A stretch of 64,000 nucleotides of DNA. It comes from Algoriphagus winogradskyi. Lineage in GTDB: Bacteria; Bacteroidota; Bacteroidia; Cytophagales; Cyclobacteriaceae. The translations under genes and the position numbers were made by a program. Under the pieces are notes generated by a model. That model saw only the letters and a program-made list of their open reading frames with translations. It had not been told where the DNA came from and ran no database searches. The stretch is from assembly GCF_900182815.1 (NCBI RefSeq), contig NZ_FXUA01000001.1, forward strand, positions 372,001 through 436,000. Reading direction: 5' to 3'. Below, in pieces: positions 1-6,685 of the stretch; positions within the stretch are counted from its first letter, which is position 1, and the number at the start of each line of letters is the position of its first letter.

Positions 1-15
1 GGGTGTGAGGATAGA

Positions 16-78
16 AGGTAACAAATATTGGTATTGCGACTATTCGGGAGCATTATCGCCTATACTGGGTTGTTGTCG
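16..78 (-). repeat. attC-like imperfect palindrome downstream of the DinB-like gene
   Basis: The arms near 21-40 and 59-75 (AACAAATATTGG... and ...TATACTGGGTTGTT) pair imperfectly. They are followed by the stop codon of the DinB-like gene. Arm layout and size (about 63 bp) resemble the short site at 5806-5876. Pairing was judged by eye. Confidence 0.4.
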
Positions 79-84
79 TTTATT

Positions 85-921
85 CTATGCCATTACAGCA
101 ATCATATCAAATATTTTCTCACCAAGTTCTTTATTACCCCTAATTTCCGATAATTTAATAGCTTCTTCCCTCGTCATTCCTTTGGTGAATATTTTCCAAG
201 CATATTCATCTCTGATTCTTACTTCACTCTTTGGTTCAGCATCTATAGAGGTTAACAGTTGCCAACCATTTTCATAGTATAGAAACCAACTTTTTTCTGT
301 TACCCCTGAAAAAGTAAATTTTACCAAATCTTTAGCTTTTCCTTCTACATCTCTATAATGATAAGGAAGTGCCCTGACAGATGTATCCAAGTATGGCAAG
401 TACCATTCATCTTTTAACAACTCATTATCATCACCAACTGCATATCTAATTTGTTGTTGATGATGCCATTTTTCAGTGTACTCTCTAGCTATGTGAAACC
501 AATTTTTTGATTCATTTTCACCTGCCCAAGCAACAGAAAATTCGGCTTTATCATCAGGATCTAAAGTAGTTAAGAAATCGCCGTATTCTTTTCCCGATGA
601 TTTTAGTAAATCTATAATAACTTCTGGGCTAAGTCTTTTAGTTGCTTTGACCCAATCAGCATTTAGTCTATTTAAGAAATCTAATAAATCTTCGTATGAA
701 TTTATATTATCAGGTTTCTCACCATAATATTTATCGCGTAACATTGAAAGTGTCCTCAAATTTCCATCCAGTAAGTGGACAGCAACATCTTTCACTTTCC
801 ATTTTGGGGCGATTGTTTGCTTGTTCCAATCATCAGCTGACAAACCTTCCAGTAACTTGAAGAGCAACTTGTCAAGTTCTGGTATTAGGGCAATTACATC
901 TATCTGTTCTGGTTTTTTCAT
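85..921 (-). CDS. DinB/mycothiol maleylpyruvate isomerase N-terminal domain protein
   Basis: A 278-residue soluble protein with no signal peptide. The N-terminal half looks like the MDMPI/DinB_2 four-helix fold: a start-proximal helix, then the K-V-K-D-V-A-V-H-L-L-D segment around residues 40-55 that carries one of the usual metal-binding histidines, and W-H-H-Q-Q near residue 153 with further histidines. Members of this superfamily are metal-dependent thiol or small-molecule transferases or isomerases, and most are uncharacterised. The C-terminal part (about 170-278) resembles the SCP2-like tail found in such proteins. The start codon is only 14 nt from the putative cassette boundary, with an A/T-rich leader. 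It is the only recognisable enzyme-like product among the cassette genes. Substrate unknown. Confidence 0.8.
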   Translation of the reverse strand: MKKPEQIDVIALIPELDKLLFKLLEGLSADDWNKQTIAPKWKVKDVAVHLLDGNLRTLSMLRDKYYGEKPDNINSYEDLLDFLNRLNADWVKATKRLSPEVIIDLLKSSGKEYGDFLTTLDPDDKAEFSVAWAGENESKNWFHIAREYTEKWHHQQQIRYAVGDDNELLKDEWYLPYLDTSVRALPYHYRDVEGKAKDLVKFTFSGVTEKSWFLYYENGWQLLTSIDAEPKSEVRIRDEYAWKIFTKGMTREEAIKLSEIRGNKELGEKIFDMIAVMA

Positions 922-967
922 TGTTATTTTTAATCACAAACAACGCTTCTATACCCCCGCCGCCCAA

Positions 968-1062
968 ACCCTATTGCGTCTATATCGCCAATATCCACAG
1001 GTCTCCGGGGTTCTGCTGAGTCCAAATTAAGGATTTCGTCGAGGAGATTTGAGCAGGAGCTG
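968..1062 (-). repeat. array-head repeat, copy 1 (95 bp)
   Basis: This stretch aligns without gaps to 7426-7520, with about 81 of 95 bases identical by eye and in the same orientation. Both copies lie directly upstream (on the minus strand) of the first gene of a cassette-like array. Both copies keep a minus-strand reading frame with a shared D-I-D-A-I peptide, so a short coding relic cannot be excluded. Confidence 0.75.
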
Positions 1063-1124
1063 ATTTTTTTTATTGGTAATGCATTTAAAAGGATTGGAAG
1101 AGAATTCAGGATAGCATCATGTCC

Positions 1125-1320
1125 TTTCAACCTACTATCCTGAAGCTTTAAGCTCTGAGTATTAATTTTCAACCTATTATCCTCAATGTTCAGGTTCTGA
1201 GTGTAAAATTTCAACCTATTATCCTGAAGTTTTAAGCTATTAACCTGAATATTCACTCTTTTATACTGAAGTTTTAAGCTATTAACCTGAATGTTCTTTC
1301 TTTTATACTGAAGATTCAGT
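1125..1320. repeat. 42-bp tandem repeat
   Basis: The motif TGAAG(T/C)TTTAAGCT or close variants recurs at exactly 42-base steps (1141, 1183, 1225, 1267, 1309); the last unit is incomplete. The half-period of 21 bases is also visible. Read on the minus strand it gives 7-residue units beginning with (S/R/N)-L-(K/N), which would make a coiled coil, but the frame is interrupted upstream of 1256. No spacers are present, so this is not a CRISPR array. Confidence 0.85.
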
Positions 1321-1330
1321 AGTAACTTCT

Positions 1331-1363
1331 AAAACAAAAAAGCCGGATCCTCTCGAATCCGGC
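1331..1363 (-). terminator. Rho-independent terminator of the 69-residue gene
   Basis: A 7-bp perfect stem (GCCGGAT, 342-348 / ATCCGGC, 357-363, coordinates plus 1000) with an 8-nt loop is followed on the minus strand by TTTTTTGTTTT. A second hairpin, GAGAAGT/ACTTCTC, lies just before it at 1367-1388. Confidence 0.85.
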
Positions 1364-1412
1364 CTGGAGAAGTGATTAGCAACTTCTCAGCCTTAAGTTT
1401 TAATCAGGCACT

Positions 1413-1622
1413 TTACTCTTTTGGTGGAGATTTTTTTGGTTTACGCTCCCAGCGCACCATCAAATCTGCTACCACAGGCTTGGCACTTGGTACTCCAAGC
1501 TTGACCGCCATCTGCGCTGACTTGTAATAGGCAGTCGATGGCACCATGACTTCCGATCCTGCTTCCATCAGTGTATCATCCAGATTACTACACAGCTGGG
1601 ACAGGACATTAAAAACAGACAT
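1413..1622 (-). CDS. small hypothetical protein (69 aa)
   Basis: A 69-residue soluble protein of unknown function, with no signal peptide or membrane segment. Its C-terminus is basic and proline-rich (ERKPKKSPPKE). The case for a real gene is the strong intrinsic terminator 50 bases downstream on the same strand and the ordinary codon use. Its start at 1622 lies about 140 bases from the last cassette core (1766-1775). It therefore does not have the near-zero leader of the cassette genes and probably marks the end of the array. No family was recognised. Confidence 0.6.
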   Translation of the reverse strand: MSVFNVLSQLCSNLDDTLMEAGSEVMVPSTAYYKSAQMAVKLGVPSAKPVVADLMVRWERKPKKSPPKE

Positions 1623-1765
1623 ATTTGCTTGGCAAACTGGTTATGCGGCTTATGCTGTATCCGAATCCATCGTGGAAAAAGTTTTTCAGTACATCCAAAA
1701 TCAAAAGAAACATCACCAGAAATTATCTTTTCAAGAGGAGTACGAAGAATTTTGAAAATCAATGG

Positions 1766-1837
1766 CCTATAAAACGCATGAATGTAAGGCTATGAATATC
1801 ACATTAACTTTACTGAAGTTTAAGTTTTGTTGGGCGT
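1766..1837 (-). repeat. attC-like site at the distal end of the array
   Basis: The left core is CCTATAAAAC (1766-1775) and the right core GTTGGGCGT (1829-1837); the latter contains a canonical GTTRRRY. The right core matches the start of the unit that carries gene 1845-2273. The left core matches, inverted, the right core of the next site (2365-2374). The inner arms pair poorly here. Confidence 0.55.
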
Positions 1838-1844
1838 TCGTGCT

Positions 1845-2273
1845 TTATTTTATTTTTTTAAATTCTTTTCTCATTTTGTTGTCGGTAATTCTCATTGCAA
1901 TCACTCCTGTAAATGGTTTACACCAAATAAATTCTTCGGTCTGTTGTTCTAAAATCACAATGTACGTATTCTCAAAAGTCAACTTATTTATTAAGAAATT
2001 CTGAGTTTTTAGATTAACTGTATCTGTAATTAGAATTCCGTCAACTATAAAAATCGGAGAATCTAAATTTTGGTCAATCGTTGTTGCTTTTCGGTTAATT
2101 AAAAGTCGTTGTCTTATGGATTCAAATTGAGATTTATTGTCTAATGCGTTTACTTTTTTCAGCCAATCAAAATTGTCCTGCCTTGTCATTTTATATGTCT
2201 GGTCAGTCGGAACTTGGCCGAACGAAAAAATGGAAATGGTCAAAAACCCTAATATGGTTAAGAATTTTTTCAT
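1845..2273 (-). CDS. hypothetical exported protein (cassette gene)
   Basis: A 142-residue protein with a clear Sec signal peptide (MKKFLTILGFLTISIFSFGQ, cut probably after Gly19). The mature part is unassigned. A short P-I-F-I-V-D-G stretch near residue 75 recalls the plug start of TonB receptors but is too short to count as homology. The start codon is 19 bases from the unit boundary and the stop is 8 bases from the end core. The unit's two ends match over 9 of 9 bases. Function unknown; probably periplasmic or cell-surface. Confidence 0.7.
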   Translation of the reverse strand: MKKFLTILGFLTISIFSFGQVPTDQTYKMTRQDNFDWLKKVNALDNKSQFESIRQRLLINRKATTIDQNLDSPIFIVDGILITDTVNLKTQNFLINKLTFENTYIVILEQQTEEFIWCKPFTGVIAMRITDNKMRKEFKKIK

Positions 2274-2291
2274 TTCGTTTTTTTCAGCATG

Positions 2292-2376
2292 ACGCCCAAC
2301 GGTCTTGCAGTAGGCGAGGTGGCGCTTTTTCTCGAGTGTGTATGTGGGCCATTTTGCTTACTGAGTTTTATAGGTG
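2292..2376 (-). repeat. attC-like palindrome between cassettes
   Basis: The left core is ACGCCCAAC (2292-2300, containing RYYYAAC) and the right core GTTTTATAGG (2365-2374). The inner arms CAGTAGGCGAGGTGGC and its partner near 2349-2364 pair at about 12 of 16 positions. Confidence 0.65.
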
Positions 2377-2388
2377 TTTTTTTTATTT

Positions 2389-2940
2389 TCATAGTGGTCC
2401 AATGGAAAACGAAATTTCTATCACATAATTATTGTTTTCATTTTTTTCAATACTGTGCAAAGTGATAAAGCTCCTTATATCATCACCTCCAAAATCAATT
2501 TCTTCTTCCAATTTCAAGTCATACACATTCTTTGATACATAAAGATTTAATGCTTCGAGCCCATCATTTATTTTTATTGGTGCGTCAAGTTCGGGTTCAA
2601 TTTCTTTCATCAATTCATAAGTCTTAACATACCAATATTTCAATGATTCTGTGTCAGCTTTGCACTTCTTAGTTTCAATTTTGAATGTTAAGGTATGATA
2701 TTCACATCCCCAATTTTTAATTTGAATCAAATCACCTGAGCTTGAAGAAAATGTTTCTATTGAAGTTAAACTGTCGGCTTGTAATTGAAAATTGGCGTTG
2801 TTGTTTTTGTTGGGAATTACTATTGGTTCCGCTTGACCTCTAATACACTCTTCTCTAAGATCTTGAATGGTGATATTATCTTGGGAGAAACTAAATCTCC
2901 CTACAGCCAATCCAATAATTATTAATAAGAGAGTTTTCAT
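2389..2940 (-). CDS. hypothetical exported protein (cassette gene)
   Basis: A 183-residue protein with a signal peptide (hydrophobic residues 3-18, cut probably after Ser19 at F-S-F-S-Q). The mature part has two cysteines near residues 32 and 79 and is rich in Asn, Glu and Lys. No family was recognised. The start lies 15 bases from the putative unit start (CCTGAAAC at 2955-2962) and the stop 15 bases from the end core (GTTTTATAGG at 2365). These ends share only GTTT...AGGT, so this unit does not satisfy the end-matching rule as cleanly as its neighbours. Confidence 0.7.
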   Translation of the reverse strand: MKTLLLIIIGLAVGRFSFSQDNITIQDLREECIRGQAEPIVIPNKNNNANFQLQADSLTSIETFSSSSGDLIQIKNWGCEYHTLTFKIETKKCKADTESLKYWYVKTYELMKEIEPELDAPIKINDGLEALNLYVSKNVYDLKLEEEIDFGGDDIRSFITLHSIEKNENNNYVIEISFSIGPL

Positions 2941-2954
2941 TTTATTCTTAATTA

Positions 2955-3090
2955 CCTGAAACGTTTTACAATATGGCTAGTATGGGATTGCGGGCTACGT
3001 TCCTGTTCACCAAAACCCAAGCTGGCTACGAAGCGAAAACCTTGCTGGTAGCCATTCACCTGCCATAAGCTATATGCGTTGTTGCCACCA
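2955..3090 (-). repeat. attC-like palindrome between cassettes
   Basis: A site of about 136 bp. The left core is CCTGAAAC (2955-2962) and the right core GTTGCCACCA (3081-3090). The arms around 2966-2985 and 3057-3075 (GGCTAGTATGG / CCATAAGCTATAT) pair imperfectly. The right core lies inside the last codons of the membrane-protein gene at 3056. Confidence 0.65.
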
Positions 3091-3346
3091 GTGCTTTTAT
3101 TAATTTTCTTGTCAGACGATAGATTATATATACAATCCCAAGTACGTTTATTACATGCCATGAATTCAGTCCGATATAAGTGATTTTTTCTTTGGTTGTC
3201 ATGCTCGCTAAACTCCAATATTCACCTTCGCTTTCGGTGTAGAAATCGTCATAGTTCATGAGCAATAGTCCGAGTAGGATGTAAACTGTCAAGTCGAAAA
3301 TGACTATTCCAATTCCAAGCATAATATGTTTCCACGAAATGGTCAT
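3056..3346 (-). CDS. small membrane protein (second gene of a two-gene cassette)
   Basis: A 96-residue protein with two predicted membrane segments, around residues 8-30 (IMLGIGIVIFDLTVYILLGL) and 62-78 (INVLGIVYIIYRL), and an acidic loop between them. Function unknown. The start codon overlaps the stop of the upstream lipoprotein gene by four bases (ATGA), so the two are probably translationally coupled. The last eight or so codons run into the palindrome, so the C-terminal residues (VATTHIAYGR) are supplied by the recombination site itself. A reading frame at 2952-3218 on the same strand overlaps it and was rejected. Confidence 0.65.
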   Translation of the reverse strand: MTISWKHIMLGIGIVIFDLTVYILLGLLLMNYDDFYTESEGEYWSLASMTTKEKITYIGLNSWHVINVLGIVYIIYRLTRKLIKALVATTHIAYGR

Positions 3347-3663
3347 TCTACTTTTTGAAGCTTTATCGTTTCGTGTTGGGCATTGTCGATTTCTAATGTT
3401 TTTGACTCGTATCCTTCTTTACTTACAATAATGGCCATTGGAGGACAACCAAAAATTCCACCTGAAATGCTCATTATTTCAAAGTTGCCTTTATCGTCTG
3501 TGTCTGCTTGGTCATATTCCTTATTTTCCTTCTGGACATGCGCGTTCTGAATTGGTTGCTCAGTCTGTTCGTCTATAACTGTCCCTGTTACATTTTGAAC
3601 GCAATCACACGAGGTAAAAGTCGCGAGTGTCGCAAGGGTCAGTATTATTGTTAATGTTCTCAT
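3343..3663 (-). CDS. small lipoprotein with carboxypeptidase-regulatory-like domain (cassette gene)
   Basis: Read from the ATG at 3663 it has 106 residues: MRTLTIILTLATLATFTSC, a lipoprotein-type signal ending at Cys19, then a single CarboxypepD_reg-like beta-sandwich (V-T-G-T-V-I-D through K-T-L-E-I). In Bacteroidota such domains occur as N-terminal pieces of TonB receptors or as stand-alone surface lipoproteins. Upstream in-frame starts exist (ATG at 3672, TTG at 3681 inside the core sequence), but the 3663 start gives the normal signal peptide. It is the first gene of a two-gene cassette. Specific role unknown. Confidence 0.75.
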   Translation of the reverse strand: MRTLTIILTLATLATFTSCDCVQNVTGTVIDEQTEQPIQNAHVQKENKEYDQADTDDKGNFEIMSISGGIFGCPPMAIIVSKEGYESKTLEIDNAQHETIKLQKVE

Positions 3664-3672
3664 TTTTTGCAT

Positions 3673-3808
3673 TGGTGGCAACGGCAGGGGCTATGGCAAG
3701 TGCGGGATTTTGAAACCGCTATCTTGTCCGCCTACCCTAAATTTATTTAGTTTTAATGTCTTCATTTTTAAGCAGTCAGCCCGCATTTGCTATAGCTGAT
3801 GTTGGCAA
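3673..3808 (-). repeat. attC-like palindrome with strong stem
   Basis: About 136 bp. The arm at 3690-3706 pairs with 3780-3796 at 15 of 17 positions, and the two exceptions are G/A changes that allow G-T wobble on one strand. The left core is TGGTGGCAAC (3673-3682), the inverse of GTTGCCACCA at 3081-3090. The right core is GTTGGCAA (3801-3808). Confidence 0.8.
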
Positions 3809-3827
3809 GCGCTTCTTATTCTATCAA

Positions 3828-4394
3828 CTATTGTTCAAAGACTTCAATTATCTCAGAAGGTTCAATAGGCATAGGTGGTATTGAGTTTAAAATTGAGTCA
3901 TTTTCAAAATATTCTAATAATTGCTCTCCAAGTTTATAAACTGTGTCATTTTCAATGGTCATAAAAACTAACATGTTTTTTTTCCGGGAATGACTATGGA
4001 ATTCAGCTACTATACCATATTCAGGGCTATAGAAATAAATCTGATTCCAAGGCCAATCATTGTGGTATATGCTAATCTTTGAAAAATTCATTTCCTGACC
4101 AGATAAATTAAATGAAGAGTTCTCTGATAATGAAATCTCAAATTCACCTAAAAGAAATTCTTGTCTATCATTTAAAAATTTTATTTCTCTAGCCTTTAAA
4201 ATGGAATCAATCTCGAGCAAATATTCAAGAGTCGAATTATTATAAGGAGCCTTACCAATGGTATCGACTATCACTAAATGTTCTTCAGGATATTCTTCTA
4301 TAATTTTCCATCCAACAATAGTTTGCTTGTCAGATTTCTTACATGAAAAAAGTAGAATAAGAGATGCAGAAAGAAAGATGTATTTGTATTTCAT
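3828..4394 (-). CDS. hypothetical lipoprotein (cassette gene)
   Basis: From the ATG at 4394 it has 188 residues. The signal MKYKYIFLSASLILLFSC ends in a good lipobox (L-F-S-C, Cys18) followed by K-K-S-D. The mature part is hydrophilic and unassigned, with an acidic C-terminus (EIIEVFEQ). An in-frame TTG at 4406 sits inside the unit-end core and is less likely as a start. The start codon is 5 bases from the core, the tightest in the array. The unit's two ends match over 8 of 8 bases. Confidence 0.72.
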   Translation of the reverse strand: MKYKYIFLSASLILLFSCKKSDKQTIVGWKIIEEYPEEHLVIVDTIGKAPYNNSTLEYLLEIDSILKAREIKFLNDRQEFLLGEFEISLSENSSFNLSGQEMNFSKISIYHNDWPWNQIYFYSPEYGIVAEFHSHSRKKNMLVFMTIENDTVYKLGEQLLEYFENDSILNSIPPMPIEPSEIIEVFEQ

Positions 4395-4398
4395 AGTG

Positions 4399-4532
4399 AT
4401 TGCCAACGGTTTGGCTAAGAAACGTGCGGGTCTTGGAACACGTCACTTTCAACCGAGAACCAAGTTTATTTTGTATACTAAATTTCATTTTACCACTTCT
4501 GCCCTCATGTTTTCTTAGCCTTTGTTGGTGTG
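4399..4532 (-). repeat. attC-like palindrome between cassettes
   Basis: About 134 bp. The left core is TTGCCAAC (4399-4406 region) and the right core GTTGGTGTG (4524-4532). The arms GGCTAAGAAA (4412-) and TTTTCTTAGCC (4510-4520) pair well. The right core lies inside the 3' end of the gene at 4515. Confidence 0.7.
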
Positions 4533-4814
4533 TCGTTTTTTATTTCCTTTCATCAATGTTATAGAATCAATAATTATGATCATTAAGTATATAGCTAAAA
4601 TTATCCCACTGATTGGTAAAGTAAAAAGTATCAACCATGGTAGTGCCATCCAAGCACAGTTTCCTTCATGACACGGCTCTCCTGTTGAAATTTCTGTTAA
4701 CCAACCACCAAAAAGTCCGATTATAGCTGGTGATAATCCACAAAAGACAATTATGGCTAACCATATAGGAAACCGTGTCAAATAGTGTTTTTTATTTTGA
4801 ATGATTATCCCCAA
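4515..4814 (-). CDS. small membrane protein (second gene of a two-gene cassette)
   Basis: About 99 residues with three hydrophobic segments (around residues 15-36, 56-72 and 70-88). The P-C-H-E-G-N-C loop between the first two could form a disulfide outside the membrane, and the C-terminus is strongly basic (KGNKKRHTNKG). The most upstream start is a TTG at 4814; no ATG lies upstream of the first membrane segment, so the exact start is unsure. It follows the 4826-5188 gene by 11 bases with no palindrome between, so both belong to one cassette. Function unknown. Confidence 0.6.
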   Translation of the reverse strand: MGIIIQNKKHYLTRFPIWLAIIVFCGLSPAIIGLFGGWLTEISTGEPCHEGNCAWMALPWLILFTLPISGIILAIYLMIIIIDSITLMKGNKKRHTNKG

Positions 4815-4825
4815 CTCTCTACGCT

Positions 4826-5188
4826 TTAAAATTGAACGTTATTGCTGTATCGAATGGCGTCAATTACCTGGCTTTCCATTTTTTCAGTTCGTCCGACCCA
4901 AATTGTTTTTTTGTGTGAGGTGTAGTGCCATGTAAATACGTGAACGATAGAGTCCGTTAGGATTTCCTTTTTATTTAGAATTCCACCATCAAATTCGTTC
5001 AGGTTGTCATTTATGTTCACTTTGTATTGTCTGTTGGGGTCAGTCTGAAAATACTTTTTATGAGCATAGTCAAAATTCCGTCCGATTAGTTCATCTATCG
5101 TCTTAACGGGTTCGTTCCAAATGTCGAAATACCATGAGGAAGTTAGTCCGACAATGATTATTGATAGTATGACTATGAGTTTCTTCAT
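4826..5188 (-). CDS. hypothetical exported or membrane-anchored protein (cassette gene)
   Basis: 120 residues beginning with a hydrophobic segment (residues 3-20, MKKLIVILSIIIVGLTSSW) that can act as signal peptide or anchor. The remainder is soluble, with a W-H-Y-T-S-H-K-K-T-I-W-V-G-R stretch near residue 87. A tail of V-I-D-A-I-R-Y resembles several small periplasmic hypotheticals of Bacteroidota, but no named family can be given. The start lies 8 bases from the unit boundary, with A/T-rich leader TTTAAAATG. First gene of a two-gene cassette. Confidence 0.68.
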   Translation of the reverse strand: MKKLIVILSIIIVGLTSSWYFDIWNEPVKTIDELIGRNFDYAHKKYFQTDPNRQYKVNINDNLNEFDGGILNKKEILTDSIVHVFTWHYTSHKKTIWVGRTEKMESQVIDAIRYSNNVQF

Positions 5189-5196
5189 TTTAAATG

Positions 5197-5331
5197 CACG
5201 CCAACGGTTGGGGCAGGCAGCGTGGCGGCTTTAGCGCATTTTTCTTTCGAGATAGCATTTTAGCTACTTGTTTGCTTTGATGATTACTTTTGCGGATCAA
5301 TTAGCCATGCTGCTTGCCTTGTGTTAGGTGC
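5197..5331 (-). repeat. attC-like palindrome between cassettes
   Basis: About 135 bp. The left core is CACGCCAAC (5197-5205) and the right core GTTAGGTGC (5323-5331), a canonical GTTRRRY. The arms GGCAGGCAGCGTGGC and GCCATGCTGCTTGCC (near 5305-5319) pair closely. Confidence 0.75.
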
Positions 5332-5797
5332 TGTATTCATCTATTATTTTTGCGCTCAAAACCATTTTTTGATGCGGTGTATATTTTATGAGCAGCGTTT
5401 GTCCTATTTTAGGAACGTTTGACTTCAAATTATCCTCTTCAAAATCTATATCGGCAACCTTGAATCCATTATTTAAAATATAGTTCGTCTGCCCTTTGCT
5501 TATTTTTGTTTTTTGAATCGTAGTTTGGCGAATAAGCTTAATTCCGCCTCTAATATCTTTCTTTGTTCTGATCAATGGCACCATAGATACAGTAAAACAT
5601 AAATATATAGCTAGCAAGCATCCAATCGATATTACTATTAAAATCATATCCAATGGTTTTTTCAAAACAACCATCAGCAAGGTGAAAACTGTAATACTAA
5701 AGGCCGAAATCTTTAAGATTTTTATTTTAGTACTTTCGTAAAATTCAACCCCTTCTTTAAGAAACAAGATCTCTTCTTCTGTTAAATTTTCCTCCAT
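5324..5797 (-). CDS. hypothetical two-span membrane protein (cassette gene)
   Basis: 157 residues. The acidic N-terminal helix (MEENLTEEEILFLKEG) is followed by two membrane segments around residues 28-46 and 49-73 and a cytoplasmic C-terminal domain with G-Q-T-L-L-I-K-Y, which suggests a small beta fold. No family was recognised. The stop codon lies within the core A-C-C-T-A-A-C of the recombination-like site, so the core supplies the end of the gene. Start is 9 bases from the unit boundary; the unit's ends match over 10 of 10 bases. Confidence 0.72.
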   Translation of the reverse strand: MEENLTEEEILFLKEGVEFYESTKIKILKISAFSITVFTLLMVVLKKPLDMILIVISIGCLLAIYLCFTVSMVPLIRTKKDIRGGIKLIRQTTIQKTKISKGQTNYILNNGFKVADIDFEEDNLKSNVPKIGQTLLIKYTPHQKMVLSAKIIDEYST

Positions 5798-5805
5798 TTA
5801 TATAT

Positions 5806-5876
5806 AGCACCTAACGATTAGTATATGAAGCGTAGCATCCCGCAGGGTGCTATGATTCCTATACAGTGTTACCACC
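5806..5876 (-). repeat. short attC-like palindrome (71 bp)
   Basis: The left core is AGCACCTAAC (5806-5815) and the right core GTTACCACC (5868-5876). The central stem TAGCATCC/GGGTGCTA (about 5833-5851) is closed by a 4-nt loop. Size and layout are close to the compact attC sites of classical integrons. Confidence 0.75.
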
Positions 5877-5881
5877 TTTTT

Positions 5882-6673
5882 TTATTCTGTTATAGTTTCA
5901 TTTTCCAATAGTTCCGTGTCAACTGTTGGCTTATTGAGTTTCCATAACCAATATAGACCTCCTAATGGAATTCCAAAAGTCCAAGCAGTACTTAGATAAC
6001 CCATATAACTAAAGCTAATTCCAAATAGAATTTGAAAACTTAGTAAACTAAATGAAAGTCCATTTACTGCACTATAAGTTATGGCTGGTACGTTAAGGAA
6101 AATTACAGCGATGTATTTTAACCACTTTTTATTTAAATCACTTTTCTTAATCTTTCTGATTATCCAAATATTGAAAATTGGTATGCAAATGGCTAAGAGT
6201 CCAAATAGCCAAAACATCATCATATTCGGAATAGGTTCTTTTATATCGAGTGTTTTGATGTTGTATATCTTATTCGAATTATCATCAAAAATTATTTCAA
6301 AAACTCCGAATTCAGTGTCGTTCGAGAATTCGATTTGAGCTTTCGTTGTGTTTGGTGCCGTACTTTCTCCTTCAACCGTGGACATAGTTTTATTTGCGGT
6401 CATAAATCTGTAGTCCAATTCAGTTCCAAAATTATTTACAACTAGCTGGCGGAAATTAGCTAAACCTACTTTTAGAGTGTCAAGATTGGTGTTTTTAAAT
6501 CCATCGTGCTCTGTCGCCATATAGGTTAAGCTTTTTTCATAATCCTCTTTTATCAAAGCTTCTACAAATCCTTCAGTTGTGTCTTTGTAAGTAAATGCAT
6601 TGTTAATGAAATCACAGCTTGTAAGAAGTGATACAGTTAATATCAGAAGTGAAGTTTTTGTCAGTCTATTCAT
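5882..6673 (-). CDS. hypothetical lipoprotein with C-terminal membrane segments (cassette gene)
   Basis: 263 residues. The signal MNRLTKTSLLILTVSLLTSC ends in a lipobox (L-T-S-C, Cys20). Residues about 30-140 resemble a DUF4878/NTF2-like fold (E-G-F-V-E-A-L-I-K-E-D-Y-E-K-S, then beta strands). Three hydrophobic segments follow (around 152-172, 186-204 and 210-240). Mixing a lipoprotein signal with later membrane spans suggests an inner-membrane protein with an outer-leaflet-anchored N-terminus. Start is 13 bases from the unit boundary; the unit's two ends match over 9 of 9 bases. Function unknown. Confidence 0.72.
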   Translation of the reverse strand: MNRLTKTSLLILTVSLLTSCDFINNAFTYKDTTEGFVEALIKEDYEKSLTYMATEHDGFKNTNLDTLKVGLANFRQLVVNNFGTELDYRFMTANKTMSTVEGESTAPNTTKAQIEFSNDTEFGVFEIIFDDNSNKIYNIKTLDIKEPIPNMMMFWLFGLLAICIPIFNIWIIRKIKKSDLNKKWLKYIAVIFLNVPAITYSAVNGLSFSLLSFQILFGISFSYMGYLSTAWTFGIPLGGLYWLWKLNKPTVDTELLENETITE

Positions 6674-6685
6674 TTTTTACTAATT

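Larger units (their letters stand above)
16..1062 (-). mobile_element. integron-like cassette unit (second, partial array)
   Basis: This unit holds one gene, the DinB/MDMPI-like protein at 85-921. At its 3' end lies an imperfect palindrome (16-78), and at its head a copy of the 95-bp array-head repeat (968-1062). The putative unit start (bases 935-944, minus strand GTTGTTTGTG) resembles the putative end (69-78, plus strand GTTGTTGTCG) only if one gap is allowed, so this is the weakest unit. The array probably continues beyond base 1, because the left core at 16-22 would belong to another unit. The assignment as a cassette rests on analogy with the better-supported array at 1766-7402. No integrase is visible. 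Confidence 0.45.

Noticed and set aside
930-1256. Reading frame on the minus strand (108 codons) through the tandem and array-head repeats
   Set aside because: Most of its length is low-complexity tandem repeat; the frame starts inside a repeat and is broken by stops upstream. The head-repeat part could be a relic. Kept as repeats only.
1125-1320. Considered as a CRISPR array
   Set aside because: Units abut without spacers, and there are no cas genes.
1546-1762. Two overlapping reading frames on opposite strands
   Set aside because: Short, with no start context and overlapping the supported 69-residue gene; they cover its likely promoter.
2285-2376. Palindromes in the array read as Rho-independent terminators
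   Set aside because: They lack a T run after the stem, vary from 71 to 197 bp, and carry unit-specific ends that terminators would not need.
2952-3218. Minus-strand reading frame overlapping the membrane-protein gene at 3056
   Set aside because: Its first half overlaps 3056-3346 out of frame and its second half lies in the palindrome; no signal peptide or membrane logic. The 3056 frame is coupled to the upstream gene.
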